Origin: Sphingobacterium wenxiniae
GTDB lineage: Bacteria; Bacteroidota; Bacteroidia; Sphingobacteriales; Sphingobacteriaceae
DNA: 64,000 nt
NCBI RefSeq assembly: GCF_900116225.1
Contig: NZ_FOZZ01000005.1
Span: forward strand, 186,001 to 250,000
Direction of reading: 5' to 3'
Below are positions 34,910-44,632 of the stretch, one piece after another. The translations under genes were made by a program, and so were the position numbers. The notes below the pieces were generated by a model that saw only the letters and a list, made by a program, of their open reading frames with translations, did not search any database and had not been told where the DNA came from. Every line of letters begins with the position of its first letter. The first letter of the stretch is position 1.

Positions 34910-36748
34910 CTATATCACCCCATGCAACGAACCCCCTTTAGCTCCCAACTGATCCACTCTCCGCTCCACAGCTTCATCCTTTATTAATGGCGGCGCATGA
35001 TGTGGTTTATTCCGGGCATCGATAATCAATGGCCCGCGACAACCCCAATGTTTAAACTCCGTAAAGCTGTCCACTCCGTAGGTATCGTGCGAAGGGTTGC
35101 TCCGCGTAAAGGTGACCCAAACAAAATTATTCACCGTATCCGCGGCAAATCCTGCATCATCTACCAATACGATTAGACGAATCCCGTTTAGTTTATCCTT
35201 ATCTATAGTTCTTGTCCAGGTTTCTATCACCGACTGTTCCTGTTCGTATGATGTAAAAGATTTGCCATCCACTACCATCACGCCTGGCAAGGCTAATTTT
35301 GCTCCCTGAAAAGGTTGCGGTAGATCAAGATTGGCGGTTAATTCGTTTGCCAGTTTGTATTTTCGCCCCCCAACAGCCGCGAATACGACCTTAGATCCTG
35401 CATTCAAGCCATCACCCGAATAATCCAAGGTATCAATAGTCGTATTGGTCTGGAAATGCACATCACGCGTCCAATCAATGCGTTCCAATATATGAGACAT
35501 AAAACCAACAACATCATGAATATCCAATTCCGGATTATCAGCATACGAAGAAATAAACAGGTATTTTGCCAAGCTCAACTGGTTCTTACCCAAAATCTGA
35601 TTGGCAATGGTCAATAATTCCTGCGGGCGTTCTACGTTTTGGTAGGGAGTATACCGTTCGCTTCCGATGGCAAATAGCAAAGGATGCACCCCTGCAGCAT
35701 CTACAGCATGGACAGCGTGAAGACCATTGATCTCCTGAGGAATAGCAGAACCCGTAATCTCATGTATCAATGCCCCAAAACTGGTGTCTTCCTGCGGCGG
35801 CCGCCCCACAACAGTGAACGACCAAATAGGATTTTCACGGTGATATACGCGATGTACCTTCATCAACGGGAATGGGTGCACCAAGGAATAATAACCAATA
35901 TGATCGCCAAAAGGTCCTTCGGGCTTGTTTTCATTGGGGTAAACCGTTCCTGTAATCACAAAGTCTGCATCCGAGGATATACAGAACCCTTCATCATCAT
36001 AGAAATATCGAAATCGCCTGTTCCCTAAAGCTCCTGCGAATATCATTTCAGACAGACCTTCGGGCAATGGCATCACAGCAGAAAGCGGATGCGAGGGAGG
36101 CCCTCCGACAAAGATAGACACTTTCAAGGGCTGCCCTAATGCATTGGCTTTCGCTTGATGCACGCCAATCCCACGATGCAACTGATAATGTAACCCGATT
36201 TCCTTATCAGGGATATAATCATTTCCCGACAACTGGATACGATACATACCAAGGTTGGAATGCATCACGCCCGGTTTGTCGGCATCCTCAGTATAGACCT
36301 GCGGCATGGTCACAAAAGCTCCCCCATCCATCGGCCAATTGACGATTTGCGGAAGTTCAGAGATGGTTGTACGTCCATACAAAATCGGCGCATTAGATTT
36401 TTTCTTCCAGGGAAGAGCACCTAAGGCTGTCATAGAAGAACCGATATAGTGAAAAGGCTTCTTGACAACAGACATCGGATCCATCTTCACATCCACCAGT
36501 TTCTTGATGTGATCCAACGAATCGCGAAACATAAACTTAGAACGCTCTAACGTACCGAACAGGTTAGACACAGCCGGAAATTTTGATCCTTTTATATTTT
36601 CGAAATACAAAGCCGGCCCTTCCACATCATAGACACGCATATGAATTGCCGCCATTTCCAAATATGGATCTACTTCTTCCTTAACACGTATCAGATGTCC
36701 GTTCTGCTCCAAATCCTGCACACATTCGGCCAAACTCTTATATCCCAT
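34910..36748 (-). CDS. UbiD family decarboxylase
   Basis: From the ATG at 36748 (MGYKSLAECV) the product has 612 residues; the in-frame ATG at 36760 adds only four. It matches prenylated-FMN-dependent decarboxylases of the UbiD/MqnP-like group. Visible segments include GMYRIQLSGND near 165, the HRGIGVHQAKA block, GGPPSHPLSAVMPLPEG near 215 and EGPFGDHIGYYS with the active-site acid pair near 285-295. In menaquinone-using Bacteroidota such proteins are usually annotated as menaquinone-pathway decarboxylases. The prenyl-FMN synthase UbiX and other mqn/men genes are not in the window, so the substrate stays open. Confidence 0.88.
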   Translation of the reverse strand: MGYKSLAECVQDLEQNGHLIRVKEEVDPYLEMAAIHMRVYDVEGPALYFENIKGSKFPAVSNLFGTLERSKFMFRDSLDHIKKLVDVKMDPMSVVKKPFHYIGSSMTALGALPWKKKSNAPILYGRTTISELPQIVNWPMDGGAFVTMPQVYTEDADKPGVMHSNLGMYRIQLSGNDYIPDKEIGLHYQLHRGIGVHQAKANALGQPLKVSIFVGGPPSHPLSAVMPLPEGLSEMIFAGALGNRRFRYFYDDEGFCISSDADFVITGTVYPNENKPEGPFGDHIGYYSLVHPFPLMKVHRVYHRENPIWSFTVVGRPPQEDTSFGALIHEITGSAIPQEINGLHAVHAVDAAGVHPLLFAIGSERYTPYQNVERPQELLTIANQILGKNQLSLAKYLFISSYADNPELDIHDVVGFMSHILERIDWTRDVHFQTNTTIDTLDYSGDGLNAGSKVVFAAVGGRKYKLANELTANLDLPQPFQGAKLALPGVMVVDGKSFTSYEQEQSVIETWTRTIDKDKLNGIRLIVLVDDAGFAADTVNNFVWVTFTRSNPSHDTYGVDSFTEFKHWGCRGPLIIDARNKPHHAPPLIKDEAVERRVDQLGAKGGSLHGVI

Positions 36749-36809
36749 AATTACTTTCAATCTGTATATCTACAAAAGTAATAGAATTAAGCTGTTTTGA
36801 AAGCGCTTC

Positions 36810-37679
36810 TTACAGATTATAGTCACTTCGGAGGACATCCTCAACCGAGCCAAATACAAATGGCATATCAGCCGACCAGACATTTTCTGTTATATCATCA
36901 ATCGCGACCATATTGTTCATTTCTTCAAAATCACTCTTATCCATCCCCAGTCTGCGTGAATAAAAAAAATCGGTCATTTGTCCAGGCAAACGGAAAAAGC
37001 GAGTATCTTCCCGCACCATACCCAACCGTCTATACAACTGTGACAGCTCTTGAAAAGATAGGGCTTCTGCTCCCCCTACTTCTAAAATTCTGCCTTGAAA
37101 AACCTCCACTTCCAGCAATCTCTTCAGCCAATTAATAAAATCTCGTACACCTAATGGCTGAAAGAAGCGTTTTATTGAACCATTGGAATAAGGAAAAAAA
37201 CGATGATTGCACACCTTTTTAACCACACGATCTATCAGCGAGTCTCTTCCGATAACACTATGTTTCAGCACGACGGTATACTTCACTCCCGATTCTTTCA
37301 ACAACATAACTATCGGCTCAATAAAAATCTTATCCATTAATCTAACCACATACACCAGCCGATTACAGCCAAAACTGCGTATAAACTGAATAAAATTACC
37401 AAGACACAGCAGCTCTACTTTCATACCAACAGGGTCGCTCAGTGTGGGCACTTGCGTAAAATAATAGGCCGCCTGAATATCTGGCCATCCCGGCCCACTT
37501 ACACTGCCATATTGCAGGAGATCCATTTCCAAAAATTCTGCATTTATAGGTTCGAACAACCTTTTTTGCAACAGCGCAAGACTCCTCACAATAGCAAAAA
37601 CCCGGAAATTTTCATCCTCCATAAGACCAACACTCCGCAGTCCTGCATAATTATTTAGCCCGCTAATTACTACATTCAT
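36810..37679 (-). CDS. Atypical NAD(P)-binding Rossmann protein, NmrA/SDR-like
   Basis: A 289-residue protein with the secondary-structure rhythm of an atypical short-chain dehydrogenase: first strand NVVISGLNNYAGLRSVG, AIVRSLALLQKRLF, then EFLEMDLLQYGS and a C-terminal substrate part. The dinucleotide loop GLNNYAG departs from the usual GxxGxxG, and no YxxxK catalytic pair is clear, so it may bind a nucleotide weakly or serve another role. It lies 61 bases before ubiD on the same strand, possibly co-transcribed. The function is unknown. Confidence 0.65.
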   Translation of the reverse strand: MNVVISGLNNYAGLRSVGLMEDENFRVFAIVRSLALLQKRLFEPINAEFLEMDLLQYGSVSGPGWPDIQAAYYFTQVPTLSDPVGMKVELLCLGNFIQFIRSFGCNRLVYVVRLMDKIFIEPIVMLLKESGVKYTVVLKHSVIGRDSLIDRVVKKVCNHRFFPYSNGSIKRFFQPLGVRDFINWLKRLLEVEVFQGRILEVGGAEALSFQELSQLYRRLGMVREDTRFFRLPGQMTDFFYSRRLGMDKSDFEEMNNMVAIDDITENVWSADMPFVFGSVEDVLRSDYNL

Positions 37680-37892
37680 GATTATCTTAACGCATTAACA
37701 AATTTAGTTATGTGTTAATAACAGTCGTTATTCCATTTTGTTCAATTTTTTGCAAAAATTTCCATTCTCATTGTTCTTTACACAAAACAATTCAACATGT
37801 CCTCCTCTAATAGAGCCTTGAGCGATTGTCTCTAATATGTAAAAAGAACACCTATACAGCATATATGGAGAGAAAAAGCAGACTCTTTCAAC

Positions 37893-37900
37893 TATATTTG
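37893..37900 (+). promoter_or_regulatory. Possible -7 element for the DASH cryptochrome gene
   Basis: TATATTTG fits TAnnTTTG and lies 49 bases before the chosen ATG at 37950. The -33 side shows no clear TTTG. Confidence 0.35.
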
Positions 37901-37949
37901 CCTGTACACGAAATTATTGGCATTTCTGCTCTGCTTAGCAATTCCCCGT

Positions 37950-39191
37950 ATGACAAAGAAGGTGATTTTAGTTTGGTTCAGGAACGACTTACGGATTAAC
38001 GATAACGAAATCCTATTTGAGGCGATCAACAAAGGCGACATTGTTATCCCGGTATATATATTTGATTCACGCTATTTTGGCAAAAACAGCTATGGATTTC
38101 ACTATACTGGTATTCTACGCACAAAGTTCCTTTTAGAATCCGTGGAGTACCTAAAGTCCCAATTGCAGGCATTGGGAGCCGACCTTTTGATTTTTCACGG
38201 AAAACCAGAAGAAATCTTGAGTAAAGTCTGTGCAAAATACGAAGTAACGCAAGTATATCATCATAGAGAAGTTGCTTTTCGTGAAACCCGCATATCAGAA
38301 AAAGTAGAGGCAGCTTTGTGGAAGGAGAGAATCAATCTCAAGCATTTTATCGGTCATACACTTTATCACAAGGAAGACCTTCCTTTCCCTATCAAAGATG
38401 TACCCGAATCTTTCGCTCAATTCAAGAAAAAAATTGAAAAAGAAAGTTTTGTCCGACCAATCATACCAGCAATAGATCATATCATTACCCACCCTCACCT
38501 GGAGCAGACTAATCTGCCTACACTGGAAGAATTAGGATTTACCCCACAGGAAATTGCACAATCAGACTCCAACAGTACGCCTTTACAAGGTGGTGAAGAA
38601 CAAGGCCTGTATTGGCTTGAACGAACGCTGTCTCCAAGCTACGATGAGATAAACGACTACAACTATATCTCACCCTACATTGCACATGGAAATATTTCTC
38701 CAGCTTATTATTATCATAAAATAAAGGAGAGTTTGCCTACCGGGAAAAAGAAAAAATACGATAACCTTATCAATCGATTATTCTGGCGGGATTATTTCCG
38801 ATTCATGCTCAAGAAGCACCCTAACATTTTCTTTAAAGATCAAGAGGAAACGAAGGACTTCCAACAGTCAACAGATCGCCTACTCCACTTGCTGAAAGAA
38901 GGCAGTGACAATGACGCTATCAATGACCTATTGAATGAAATGAAACAGACTGGAAATTTACCCTATGAATATCGGGAAATATTAGCGGCCTACATGCTAC
39001 AGGAGCTTGGCGTACACCATCTAGCAGGGGCACTGGTTTTCGAAGAATATTTCATTGATTATGCACCTGCTACAGTATACGGATATTGGGCGCATTATGC
39101 TGATAAGGGTACAAGTACAAAGGACAGCATTCAAGTTCCATGGCGGGATTTGCTAAAAAAACACTATTGTCCTCGTATGGTGGTAAAATAA
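37950..39191 (+). CDS. DASH family cryptochrome / photolyase
   Basis: I choose ATG 37950, which gives MTKKVILVWFRNDLRINDNE, the classical photolyase beginning; the ATG at 37917 would add 11 hydrophobic residues. The 413-residue protein has an N-terminal antenna-binding alpha/beta domain to about 130 and a helical FAD domain with SPSYDEINDYNYISPYIAHGNISP-type residues and LINRLFWRDYFRF. It ends with the YAPATVYGYWAHYAD region. The length and order fit cry-DASH, which repairs cyclobutane dimers in single-stranded DNA and may sense blue light. No carotenoid or other light-response gene is adjacent. Confidence 0.9.
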   Translation: MTKKVILVWFRNDLRINDNEILFEAINKGDIVIPVYIFDSRYFGKNSYGFHYTGILRTKFLLESVEYLKSQLQALGADLLIFHGKPEEILSKVCAKYEVTQVYHHREVAFRETRISEKVEAALWKERINLKHFIGHTLYHKEDLPFPIKDVPESFAQFKKKIEKESFVRPIIPAIDHIITHPHLEQTNLPTLEELGFTPQEIAQSDSNSTPLQGGEEQGLYWLERTLSPSYDEINDYNYISPYIAHGNISPAYYYHKIKESLPTGKKKKYDNLINRLFWRDYFRFMLKKHPNIFFKDQEETKDFQQSTDRLLHLLKEGSDNDAINDLLNEMKQTGNLPYEYREILAAYMLQELGVHHLAGALVFEEYFIDYAPATVYGYWAHYADKGTSTKDSIQVPWRDLLKKHYCPRMVVK

Positions 39192-39328
39192 GGCTCCCAA
39201 GCAAAACATAACCTCCTTAATTGCAACAGATACGGATTTTTACCGGAAATGAACAAAAAACTTAAAAAGAATACAATTTAAGACATTATTTTGTTCATTT
39301 TCGGGATGATAAACTCTTTATTATTTCC

Positions 39329-39336
39329 TAACTTTG
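39329..39336 (+). promoter_or_regulatory. Possible -7 element for sucA
   Basis: TAACTTTG fits TAnnTTTG, 29 bases before the sucA ATG. A clear -33 TTTG is not visible. Confidence 0.4.
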
Positions 39337-39365
39337 ACCAAAATTTTTATACATAAGATTTCCTC

Positions 39366-42104
39366 ATGGATAAATTAACATATTTGAGTAACGCAGACAA
39401 CGGATACATCGACTCGTTATATCAATCCTACAAAGAAGACCCGAACTCCGTAGACGTAAGTTGGCAGAAATTTTTCGAAGGGTTCGATTTTGGACAAACC
39501 AATGTAAACTCAGGCGATAATTCCGTCGAACAAACTCCTGAGCACGCTATCAAAGAGATCAACGTATTGAACATGATCTACGGATATCGCGATCGCGGGC
39601 ACCTGTTTACAGAAACAAACCCAGTACGTGAACGCAGGAAATATTTCCCGGGCAAAGAGTTAGAAACATTCGGTTTATCAGAAGCCGATATGGAAACCGT
39701 TTTCAATGCTGGTGTTGAGTTGGGCATTGGACCTGCGAAACTGAAAGATATTCGTCAATTTATTGAGGATACTTACTGCCGATCTATCGGAGCAGAATTT
39801 CGCTATATCCGCCATCCAGAGAAAATCAAATTTTTACAAGATAAAATTGAGGCCGACCGCAGCACCCCAAGCTTTTCTATCGATGCAAAAAAACGTATCT
39901 TGAAAAAGCTAAATGAGGCTGTCATCTTCGAAAGCTTTTTAGGCACGAAGTTTCTTGGTCAGAAACGCTTCTCTTTAGAAGGCGCAGAATCATTGATTCC
40001 GGCATTGGACTCAGTTATTCAAAAAGGTTCTTCTTTGGGCATTGAGGAATTCGTTGTCGGGATGGCTCACCGTGGCCGATTGAATGTATTGGCCAATATC
40101 ATGGGGAAATCCTACAAAACAATCTTCTCCGAATTTGAAGGAAAAATGTATGCTGCCGAAGACCCTGAATTGCAATTCGGCGGTGATGTGAAATATCACT
40201 TAGGGTTCTCTTCGGACATCATCAGTCAAGAAGGTAAGAATATTCACCTGAGCCTTGCTCCCAATCCATCACACCTAGAAACAGTGGATGGTGTGGCAGA
40301 AGGTATGGTTCGCTCTAAAATAGATTTAAAATACAGTGGTGATTCCTCCAAGATAGCTCCTATCTTGATTCATGGGGATGCTGCTGTAGCTGCTCAAGGT
40401 ATCGTATACGAAACCATCCAGATGTCAAAATTGGATGGGTACAAAACGGGCGGTACCATCCATATTGTTATCAACAACCAAGTAGGTTTTACCACAAACT
40501 ATAAAGACGCCCGTTCATCAACATATTGTACGGACATTGCCAAAGTGACTTTATCTCCAGTATTCCATGTGAACGGAGATGATGTGGAAGCCCTGGTATA
40601 CGCAATTAACCTTGCTGTCGAATACCGCCAGCGATACAAAACAGATGTATTTATCGATTTATTAGGCTACAGACGCTACGGGCATAATGAAGCTGATGAA
40701 CCGAAATTCACACAGCCCTCACTTTATAAGCTGATTGAGAAACACCCGAATACACTTGCGATATATGTAGAGAAGTTGATCAAACAAGGTTCAATAGAGG
40801 GTACGTATGCCAAGGACTTGGAAAAAGGGTTTCGCGGTGATTTACAGAAATGTCTGGATGAAGCAAAAACGGTAGAACAGCTCAAGGAAGAAAGACCTAT
40901 GTTCGCCGGTGCATGGAAAGGTTTGCATCAAGCTCGTACTGCAGACATTGGTATAACTGCCGACACAAAGGTTAGCAAAGAACTTTTCTTGGAGCTAGCT
41001 AAACAGATGAACACATTGCCGAAAGAAAAGAAATTCTTCCGCAAGATTACGAAGGTATTTGAAGACCGACTGAAAATGATCGACAGCGACAAATACGATT
41101 GGGCAATGGGCGAATTAATGGCTTACGCTACCTTACTTAACGAGGATTTTCGCGTGCGCATATCGGGACAAGACGTTCAACGGGGGACGTTCTCTCATCG
41201 TCATGCTGTAGTTACTTTAGAAGATTCTGACGAAACATATACGCCTCTTTCTAAATTAAAGGGTGGCGAGAATTTTTCAATCTACAACTCTTTACTATCA
41301 GAATATGCTGTATTGGCTTTTGAATATGGTTATGCCTCGGTTAACCCGAACGCATTGACAATTTGGGAAGCACAGTTCGGAGACTTTGCCAACGGTGCCC
41401 AAATCGTATTCGACCAATATATTTCATCTGGCGAAACCAAATGGAAACGTTCAAACGGCTTAGTCATGTTGTTACCGCATGGTATGGAAGGTCAAGGCCC
41501 AGAACACTCCTCTTGCCGTATTGAACGCTATTTAGAATTGTGTGCAAACAATAATATTATCGTTGCCAACTGTACAACTCCGGCAAACTATTTCCATCTA
41601 TTACGCCGTCAGCTTCATCGCGATTTCCGTAAACCTCTGGTCGTAGCAACACCTAAGAGTTTACTGCGTCATCCAAAAACGGTATCACCTTTGACTGACT
41701 TTACCGAAAAAGGATTCCAGGAAATCATTGACGACACCAACGTTACAGCGAAAACAGTAAAACGTGTATTGTTATGTTCAGGTAAGATTTATTACGATTT
41801 GTTAGAGCGACAAGAAACAGAAAAACGTAAAGATATTGCTGTTGTACGTGTAGAACAATTGTACCCAATCGCTCACGACCAGATTGAGGCATTGCAGAAA
41901 AAATATGCGAAAGCTGAATTTGTATGGGTTCAGGAAGAAAATGAAAACATGGGCGCATGGCCATTCTACTGTCGTAAATTCCGTGGATCGACCTTGGATT
42001 TACAAGTGATTGCCCGTCCTGAAAGCGGATCTCCGGCAACTGGGTATATGAAACAGCATGTCGCACAACAAGAAGAGATAATTAATAAAGCATTTGCAAT
42101 TTAA
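39366..42104 (+). CDS. sucA: 2-oxoglutarate dehydrogenase E1 component
   Basis: A 912-residue thiamine-diphosphate enzyme. The N-terminal segment LTYLSNADNGYIDSLYQSYK and DVSWQKFFEGF is the E2-binding region of OdhA/SucA. Next comes the GMAHRGRLNVLANIMGK block, then GDAAVAAQGIVYETIQMS and the IVINNQVGFTT region of the thiamine site. YRRYGHNEADEP and the C-terminal transketolase-like domain with EAQFGDFANGAQ and GMEGQGPEHSS follow. It decarboxylates 2-oxoglutarate and passes the succinyl group to SucB, encoded 99 bases downstream. The E3 gene is not in the window. Confidence 0.97.
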   Translation: MDKLTYLSNADNGYIDSLYQSYKEDPNSVDVSWQKFFEGFDFGQTNVNSGDNSVEQTPEHAIKEINVLNMIYGYRDRGHLFTETNPVRERRKYFPGKELETFGLSEADMETVFNAGVELGIGPAKLKDIRQFIEDTYCRSIGAEFRYIRHPEKIKFLQDKIEADRSTPSFSIDAKKRILKKLNEAVIFESFLGTKFLGQKRFSLEGAESLIPALDSVIQKGSSLGIEEFVVGMAHRGRLNVLANIMGKSYKTIFSEFEGKMYAAEDPELQFGGDVKYHLGFSSDIISQEGKNIHLSLAPNPSHLETVDGVAEGMVRSKIDLKYSGDSSKIAPILIHGDAAVAAQGIVYETIQMSKLDGYKTGGTIHIVINNQVGFTTNYKDARSSTYCTDIAKVTLSPVFHVNGDDVEALVYAINLAVEYRQRYKTDVFIDLLGYRRYGHNEADEPKFTQPSLYKLIEKHPNTLAIYVEKLIKQGSIEGTYAKDLEKGFRGDLQKCLDEAKTVEQLKEERPMFAGAWKGLHQARTADIGITADTKVSKELFLELAKQMNTLPKEKKFFRKITKVFEDRLKMIDSDKYDWAMGELMAYATLLNEDFRVRISGQDVQRGTFSHRHAVVTLEDSDETYTPLSKLKGGENFSIYNSLLSEYAVLAFEYGYASVNPNALTIWEAQFGDFANGAQIVFDQYISSGETKWKRSNGLVMLLPHGMEGQGPEHSSCRIERYLELCANNNIIVANCTTPANYFHLLRRQLHRDFRKPLVVATPKSLLRHPKTVSPLTDFTEKGFQEIIDDTNVTAKTVKRVLLCSGKIYYDLLERQETEKRKDIAVVRVEQLYPIAHDQIEALQKKYAKAEFVWVQEENENMGAWPFYCRKFRGSTLDLQVIARPESGSPATGYMKQHVAQQEEIINKAFAI

Positions 42105-42203
42105 AACAAAGTGATAATGGTTATACAAGTGATAAAGGCGATGAAGGTTTGACTCCCATCACTTCCATAACTTATATCACTTCCATAACTTTAAAATAAA
42201 AAT

Positions 42204-43448
42204 ATGAGCTTAGAAATCAAAGTACCAGCTGTAGGTGAATCGATCACAGAAGTAACCTTAGCACAATGGTTAAAACAAGATGGCGATTACGTTGAGATGG
42301 ACGAAAACATCGCTGAATTGGAATCAGACAAAGCTACATTTGAATTACCGGCAGAAAAAGCAGGTATCTTGCGTATCATCGCACAGGAAGGTGACACATT
42401 AGAAATTGGAGCAGTAGTATGTAGCATCGAAGAAGGTGCTGCACCTGCGGGCGGTAGCGAGAAAAAAGAAGAAGCTTCAGCTCCTGCTGCAGAAACTGCA
42501 GCACCAGCAGCCAAAGATGATAATGAAAACCCAGACTCTTATGCCGCTGGTACAGCCTCTCCTGCTGCCGCAAAAATATTAAGAGAAAAAGGTATCGATC
42601 CTTCCACCATCAAAGGAACGGGTAAAGACGGACGTATTACCAAAGAAGATGCTGAAAAAGCACAAGCTAAGCCAGCTGCTCCGAAAGCGGAAAGCAAACC
42701 GGCAGCAGCGACTAGCACAACAGCACCGGTTGTTGCTGTAGCAGGTTCTCGCAATGAACGTCGTGAGAAAATGACTTCCTTACGTAAAACCATTGCAAAA
42801 CGTTTGGTTAGCGTGAAAAACGAAACGGCTATGTTAACCACTTTCAATGAGGTGAATATGCAGCCTATCATGGATCTTCGTGCAAAATACAAAGATACCT
42901 TTAAAGAGAAACACGGCGTAGGATTAGGATTTATGTCCTTCTTCACAAAAGCAGTTACCACAGCCCTAAGAGAATGGCCAGCAGTGAACGCACGCATCGA
43001 AGAAAACGAAATTGTTTATTCTGATTTCTGTGACGTTTCCATCGCGGTTTCAGCACCTAAAGGTTTGGTTGTTCCAGTTATCCGCAATGCGGAATCCATG
43101 AGTCTGTACCAGATTGAAAAAGAAATCATCAATTTGGCGACAAAAGCACGCGACAACAAATTGACCATTGATGAAATGACTGGCGGAACATTCACGATCA
43201 CCAACGGTGGTGTATTTGGTTCGATGATGTCAACGCCAATCATCAATGCACCGCAATCGGCGATTTTGGGTATGCACAATATCGTACAACGCCCGATTGC
43301 TGAAAACGGTCAGGTTGTTATCCGCCCAATGATGTACATTGCTTTGTCTTATGACCACCGTATCATTGACGGTCGTGAGTCCGTAAGTTTCTTGGTGCGT
43401 GTTAAACAACTTTTGGAAGATCCAGCGAGATTGTTGTTAGAAGTTTAA
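42204..43448 (+). CDS. sucB: Dihydrolipoyllysine succinyltransferase (2-oxoglutarate dehydrogenase E2)
   Basis: A 414-residue protein with a single lipoyl domain at about 2-75 (lipoylated lysine in [13 protein letters not shown]), an alanine/proline-rich flexible linker, a peripheral-subunit-binding domain at about 115-152 ([14 protein letters not shown]), a second linker, and the catalytic domain from about 190 with [11 protein letters not shown] near the end. It transfers the succinyl group to coenzyme A. It follows sucA by 99 bases that contain a doubled ATCACTTCCATAACTT word; the two are probably one operon. Confidence 0.97.
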   Translation: MSLEIKVPAVGESITEVTLAQWLKQDGDYVEMDENIAELESDKATFELPAEKAGILRIIAQEGDTLEIGAVVCSIEEGAAPAGGSEKKEEASAPAAETAAPAAKDDNENPDSYAAGTASPAAAKILREKGIDPSTIKGTGKDGRITKEDAEKAQAKPAAPKAESKPAAATSTTAPVVAVAGSRNERREKMTSLRKTIAKRLVSVKNETAMLTTFNEVNMQPIMDLRAKYKDTFKEKHGVGLGFMSFFTKAVTTALREWPAVNARIEENEIVYSDFCDVSIAVSAPKGLVVPVIRNAESMSLYQIEKEIINLATKARDNKLTIDEMTGGTFTITNGGVFGSMMSTPIINAPQSAILGMHNIVQRPIAENGQVVIRPMMYIALSYDHRIIDGRESVSFLVRVKQLLEDPARLLLEV

Positions 43449-43473
43449 TTATACTTTAAAAATAAGTTCTTGT

Positions 43474-43584
43474 CGTCATTGCGAGAAGGAAGAATAGCCT
43501 GTCCCGAAAACATTCGGGAACAACGCGGCAATCTGTAGATAACAAAACGCAGATTGCCTCGTCGCTACGCTTCTCGCAATGACG
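43474..43584. repeat. 111-bp multi-arm palindromic repeat element
   Basis: Outer 15-base perfect arms (43474-43488 with 43570-43584, core CATTGCGAGAAG) enclose two inner hairpins: 43502-43508/43513-43519 and 43527-43535/43550-43558 (GGCAATCTG). The folded form is a three-way junction. I recall elements with the CATTGCGAGGAG / GGCAATCTG words as widespread in bacterial genomes; that is memory, not a search. It lies between sucB and the next gene. Confidence 0.85.
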
Positions 43585-43609
43585 CTTTTTTGTTATAACT
43601 ATACATCAC

Positions 43610-44623
43610 ATGAAACCATTTATACAAATTTTATCCGTTGTTGTCTTCTTGTGTTATAGCCTTCCATTTCTTTCAAAAGCTCAACAAATAGGTGCCGAAA
43701 TCGACTTTTTCGGATATGTAGATAATCGTGAATACAAATCCATATACACCGAAGACAAAACTTTTCTGGGCGCTATTATTTCCCCGAAATTGTATTTTGC
43801 CATTGATAGCAATCATCGTATATACGGTGGTCTAAATTATGGACAGGACTTTGGAAGACATCACGAAAACAAGGAGAATGTATCTGCTATCGCTTATTAC
43901 AATTTCAAAAACCGGCATTTTGATTTTGCATTGGGACTTATGCCCCGACACGAGCGGTTAAAAGATGTTCCAAGAATTGTGCTCGCCGATACATTCCAAT
44001 ACGAAAAGCCCAATATGGAGGGCATGTACTTTGCCTTTCAGAAAAAAAACCTAAAACAGGCCTTATACATTGATTGGTTAAGCAAGCAGAGCCATAATCA
44101 AAGGGAACGCTTTATGGTGGGGTTAACAGGTAAATACCGCTTTGGAGATTTTTATGTCGCAGACGATGCCCTGCTTTATCATAACGCCTTAACCAGTAAT
44201 GATGAAATCGACGACCATATACAAGATAATGGTATTGTACTACTTCGTTTAGGAGCAGATTTCAGCAAAAAAACGTTTCTGGACTCCTTAACTATCGATG
44301 CCGGTATAGCGATTGGGTTTGACCGTGTGCGTACAGAATATGAGCTGCGAACAGCCAAAGGATTTATTTCTCAAATACATCTTGGCTACAAACAATTTTT
44401 CTTGGACAATACACTTTATCTGGGCGAAGCACAGAATCTGCCGAATGGTGACTCCTTTTATCATCGGGATCGATATAATCGATTAGATTTAGGCTGGTCA
44501 CCGTTTAAGAAAGGGAATATAGAGGGGCGATTTACCGCTTCATTTCATATCGCTCCCGATAAGACCAGCAACCAACAGGCTTTCACTATACGCTATCGAT
44601 TCGGCACAGTTTTGAAAAAATAG
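43610..44623 (+). CDS. Outer-membrane beta-barrel protein of unknown function
   Basis: A 337-residue protein with a signal peptide (about 1-24, ending SKA) and repeated amphipathic strands with aromatic girdle residues: AEIDFFGYVDNREY, HRIYGGLNYGQDFG and DFYVADDALLYH. Its C-terminus is ...QAFTIRYRFGTVLKK. This fits an outer-membrane barrel of about 14-16 strands. I do not recognise a family. It lies after the palindromic element and is convergent with an LTA-synthase-like gene with only 9 bases between. Confidence 0.7.
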   Translation: MKPFIQILSVVVFLCYSLPFLSKAQQIGAEIDFFGYVDNREYKSIYTEDKTFLGAIISPKLYFAIDSNHRIYGGLNYGQDFGRHHENKENVSAIAYYNFKNRHFDFALGLMPRHERLKDVPRIVLADTFQYEKPNMEGMYFAFQKKNLKQALYIDWLSKQSHNQRERFMVGLTGKYRFGDFYVADDALLYHNALTSNDEIDDHIQDNGIVLLRLGADFSKKTFLDSLTIDAGIAIGFDRVRTEYELRTAKGFISQIHLGYKQFFLDNTLYLGEAQNLPNGDSFYHRDRYNRLDLGWSPFKKGNIEGRFTASFHIAPDKTSNQQAFTIRYRFGTVLKK

Positions 44624-44632
44624 TGTTTTCCC

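Noticed and set aside
43474..43584. Cloverleaf-like fold as a possible tRNA or small RNA gene
   Set aside because: No CCA-ready acceptor stem, TPsiC or anticodon loop pattern; the arms match a repeat-type palindrome.
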